Shown here: positions 6,825 through 8,331 of the stretch, in pieces | Layout: each line of letters opens with the position of its first letter | How positions within the stretch are numbered: position 1 is the stretch's first letter | Source of the DNA: Verrucomicrobiota bacterium | GTDB lineage: Bacteria > Verrucomicrobiota > Lentisphaeria > Victivallales > Victivallaceae | DNA length: 8,331 nucleotides | Assembly (NCBI GenBank): GCA_023459755.1 | Contig: JAEWSS010000052.1 | Coordinates: 1-8,331 of the forward strand | Reading direction: 5' to 3' | The notes under the pieces: generated by a model | Told to the model about the DNA's origin: nothing | Seen by the model: the letters and a program-made list of their open reading frames with translations, nothing else | The model's database searches: none | Position numbers and translations under genes: made by a program

Positions 6825-7888
6825 GCAACATCTACAAACTTTTTCAACTTCAGGGCGACTTCATCGACTGCGCGCCATACGGCTCCGGCCACATCAACGA
6901 CACCTTCAAACTGACGCTGAACCAGGCCGGAACCCACATCAGCTACATCCTCCAGCGGCTCAACACCACGATCTTCACCGATCCGGTCGGCCTGATGGAC
7001 AACATTGAACGGGTGACCACCCACCTCGGAGCAAAAATCACCGGACGCGACGCCTCGCGCCGCACCCTCCACATCGTCCCGGCGCTGGACGGAAAAAACC
7101 ACGCCGTCGACGCGGACGGGCGCTTCTGGCGCTGCTACTGGTTTATCGAAAAAGCCGCGGCCTACAACGTTCTGCCGGGAGAAAAACCGGCGTTCGAAGC
7201 CGCAAAAACTTTTGCGAACTTCCAGCGTCTGCTGGCCGATCTGCCGGCCCCAAGGCTGAACGAAACCATCCCGGATTTCCACAACACGCCCAAACGCTTC
7301 GCGGCGCTCAAAGCGGCGGCAAAAGCCGACAAACTCGGACGCCTCGCCTCGGCCCGTCCCGAATTCGACTTCTTCATGGCGCACGACGACGAAGCGTCCA
7401 GACTCCTTGACGCCGGCCTGCCCGAACGCATCACCCACAACGACACAAAACTCAACAACGTGATGCTCGACGACGAAACCAAGGAGGGCGTCTGCGTGAT
7501 CGACCTCGACACCGTGATGCCCGGCTTGATCCACTACGACTTCGGCGATATGATCCGCACCGGAACCAGTCCGGCGGCGGAGGACGAAACCGACCTCGGA
7601 AAAGTCACCATGCGCTTTAATATGTTTGAAGCCCTGCTGCGCGGTTATCTGACCGGCGCGGCCGGATTCCTGACGCCGGAGGAACGCGAACTTCTGCCGT
7701 TCGCCGGAAAACTTATAACCATGGAAATCGGCACCCGGTTCCTGACCGACTATCTGAACGGCGACGTTTATTTCAAGATCCACCGTCCGGAACACAATCT
7801 CGACCGCTGCCGCACCCAGGTGGCGCTGGCAAAATCAATCGAAACCCGGATGCCGGAAATGATGAAACTGGCAAGGAGCATAAAATGA
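6821..7888 (+). CDS. nahK: N-acetylhexosamine 1-kinase-like phosphotransferase (NahK family)
   Basis: A 355-residue kinase of the APH/choline-kinase fold that resembles bifidobacterial NahK (LnpB, about 359 residues) along its whole length. NahK phosphorylates GlcNAc and GalNAc at the anomeric carbon with ATP. Features seen: nucleotide loop YGSGHINDTF (20-29), YILQRLNTTIF (42-52), ETIPDFHNTPKRF (148-160), catalytic loop THNDTKLNN (205-213; Asp208 the likely base), the metal-binding VIDLDTVMPG (226-235) and DFGDMIR (240-246), and a C-terminal MEIGTRFLTDYLNGDVYF (301-318). The match to NahK is from memory, so the precise sugar (GlcNAc, GalNAc or another hexosamine) is inferred. It starts inside the nucleotidyltransferase stop (ATGA) with no good Shine-Dalgarno site, so translation probably depends on coupling. 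It ends in a second ATGA overlap with the epimerase. Confidence 0.88.
   Translation: MSNIYKLFQLQGDFIDCAPYGSGHINDTFKLTLNQAGTHISYILQRLNTTIFTDPVGLMDNIERVTTHLGAKITGRDASRRTLHIVPALDGKNHAVDADGRFWRCYWFIEKAAAYNVLPGEKPAFEAAKTFANFQRLLADLPAPRLNETIPDFHNTPKRFAALKAAAKADKLGRLASARPEFDFFMAHDDEASRLLDAGLPERITHNDTKLNNVMLDDETKEGVCVIDLDTVMPGLIHYDFGDMIRTGTSPAAEDETDLGKVTMRFNMFEALLRGYLTGAAGFLTPEERELLPFAGKLITMEIGTRFLTDYLNGDVYFKIHRPEHNLDRCRTQVALAKSIETRMPEMMKLARSIK
7873..7878 (+). promoter_or_regulatory. Shine-Dalgarno site of the epimerase inside the kinase gene
   Basis: AAGGAG lies 6 nt before the ATG at 7885, inside the last codons of the kinase. It fixes the epimerase start at the ATGA overlap and allows ribosome loading independent of re-initiation. 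Confidence 0.75.
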
Positions 7889-8331
7889 AAGTATTGATTA
7901 CCGGCGGAGCCGGTTTCATCGGCAGCCACATTGTGGAACTGCTGCAGGACAAAGCCGAAGTGGTGGTGCTGGACAATCTCCGCACCGGCTATATGCGCAA
8001 CATCGCGCCGTTTGCCAAGACCACGTTCATTTCCGGCAGCATCTGCGACCGCGACAGCGTCCGGCGCGCCATGCGCGGAGTTGACTGCGTGTTTCACCTC
8101 GCGGCGCTGATCAGCGTTCCGGAGTCCATGGAAAAAATCCAGGAATGCATTGACATCAACGGCAAGGGCCTGCTCAACGTCTACGAAGCGGCGGCGGAAG
8201 CCGGCGTCAAGAAGCTGGTTTTTTCCACCTCGGCGGCGATCTACGGCGACAACCCGGTGGTCCCGAAAATTGAGACCATGCATCCGGAGCCGAAAAGTCC
8301 GTACGCCGTAACCAAGCTCGACGGCGAATAT
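7885..8331 (+). CDS. NAD-dependent UDP-sugar 4-epimerase (extended SDR), N-terminal 149 residues (partial)
   Basis: Only the first 149 codons are present; the frame is open at the right edge (family length about 310-340). It is an extended short-chain dehydrogenase: NAD-binding GGAGFIG (7-13), acidic end of beta2 V-L-D30-N (28-31), HLAALISVPESM (71-82), and the catalytic set Ser116 in STSAAIYG and Tyr140-x-x-x-Lys144 in SPYAVTK. The A-L-x-S-V-P-x-S segment is closer to WbpP-type UDP-GlcNAc/UDP-GalNAc epimerases than to E. coli GalE, which fits the HexNAc kinase next door. The residues that gate the substrate pocket in GalE (around Tyr299) lie beyond the window, so UDP-Glc/UDP-Gal or a dehydratase or decarboxylase relative cannot be excluded. 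It is third in the operon and overlaps the kinase as ATGA. Confidence 0.85.
   Translation, partial: MKVLITGGAGFIGSHIVELLQDKAEVVVLDNLRTGYMRNIAPFAKTTFISGSICDRDSVRRAMRGVDCVFHLAALISVPESMEKIQECIDINGKGLLNVYEAAAEAGVKKLVFSTSAAIYGDNPVVPKIETMHPEPKSPYAVTKLDGEY

Noticed and set aside
6740..7795. 351-codon open frame on the minus strand opposite the nahK-like gene
   Set aside because: It is antisense to a gene with clear family motifs, its protein has no recognisable domain, and long antisense frames are expected where third positions are strongly C/G-biased.

Overview
The window looks like ordinary chromosome from a GC-rich Gram-negative (diderm) bacterium. The evidence for a diderm is an outer-membrane lipoprotein with a lipobox and an MlaA domain, plus a SecDF/YajC export module. 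The single-chain SecDF, the MlaA lipoprotein extended by a hydrolase, and a NahK-type sugar kinase in a nucleotide-sugar operon would fit the PVC superphylum (for example a Lentisphaerota relative). That placement is only an impression from gene content. I see no tRNA, rRNA, CRISPR array, insertion sequence or phage gene.

Layout. Positions 1-5735 are read on the minus strand. In transcription order they hold yajC (5735-5310), secDF (5298-2683), an inverted repeat likely to act as a terminator (2677-2622), a lipoprotein joining an MlaA/VacJ domain to an alpha/beta hydrolase (2585-624), and the start of the DEAH-box helicase gene hrpA (627, running off the left edge). The hydrolase stop and the hrpA start overlap as ATGA. 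An AT-rich gap (5736-5927) carries a recognisable promoter for each direction. Positions 5928-8331 are read on the plus strand: a sugar-phosphate nucleotidyltransferase, a NahK-like N-acetylhexosamine 1-kinase, and the first 149 residues of a UDP-sugar 4-epimerase that runs off the right edge. These three are joined by two ATGA overlaps.

How the genes work together. YajC and SecDF form the accessory complex of the Sec translocon, which drives late export steps with the proton motive force. The fusion lipoprotein is probably exported by Sec, lipidated and sent to the outer membrane. There the MlaA part would draw phospholipids out of the outer leaflet, and the attached hydrolase, with a full Ser-Asp-His triad, might cleave lipid. 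The plus-strand operon reads as a salvage route: free HexNAc to HexNAc-1-phosphate (kinase), to UDP-HexNAc (nucleotidyltransferase), then UDP-GlcNAc/UDP-GalNAc interconversion (epimerase). It resembles the logic of the bifidobacterial lacto-N-biose/galacto-N-biose operon but uses a different nucleotidyltransferase family.

The most unusual item is the MlaA-hydrolase fusion and its translational coupling to hrpA. The rest is mostly well-known biology in a slightly unusual arrangement.
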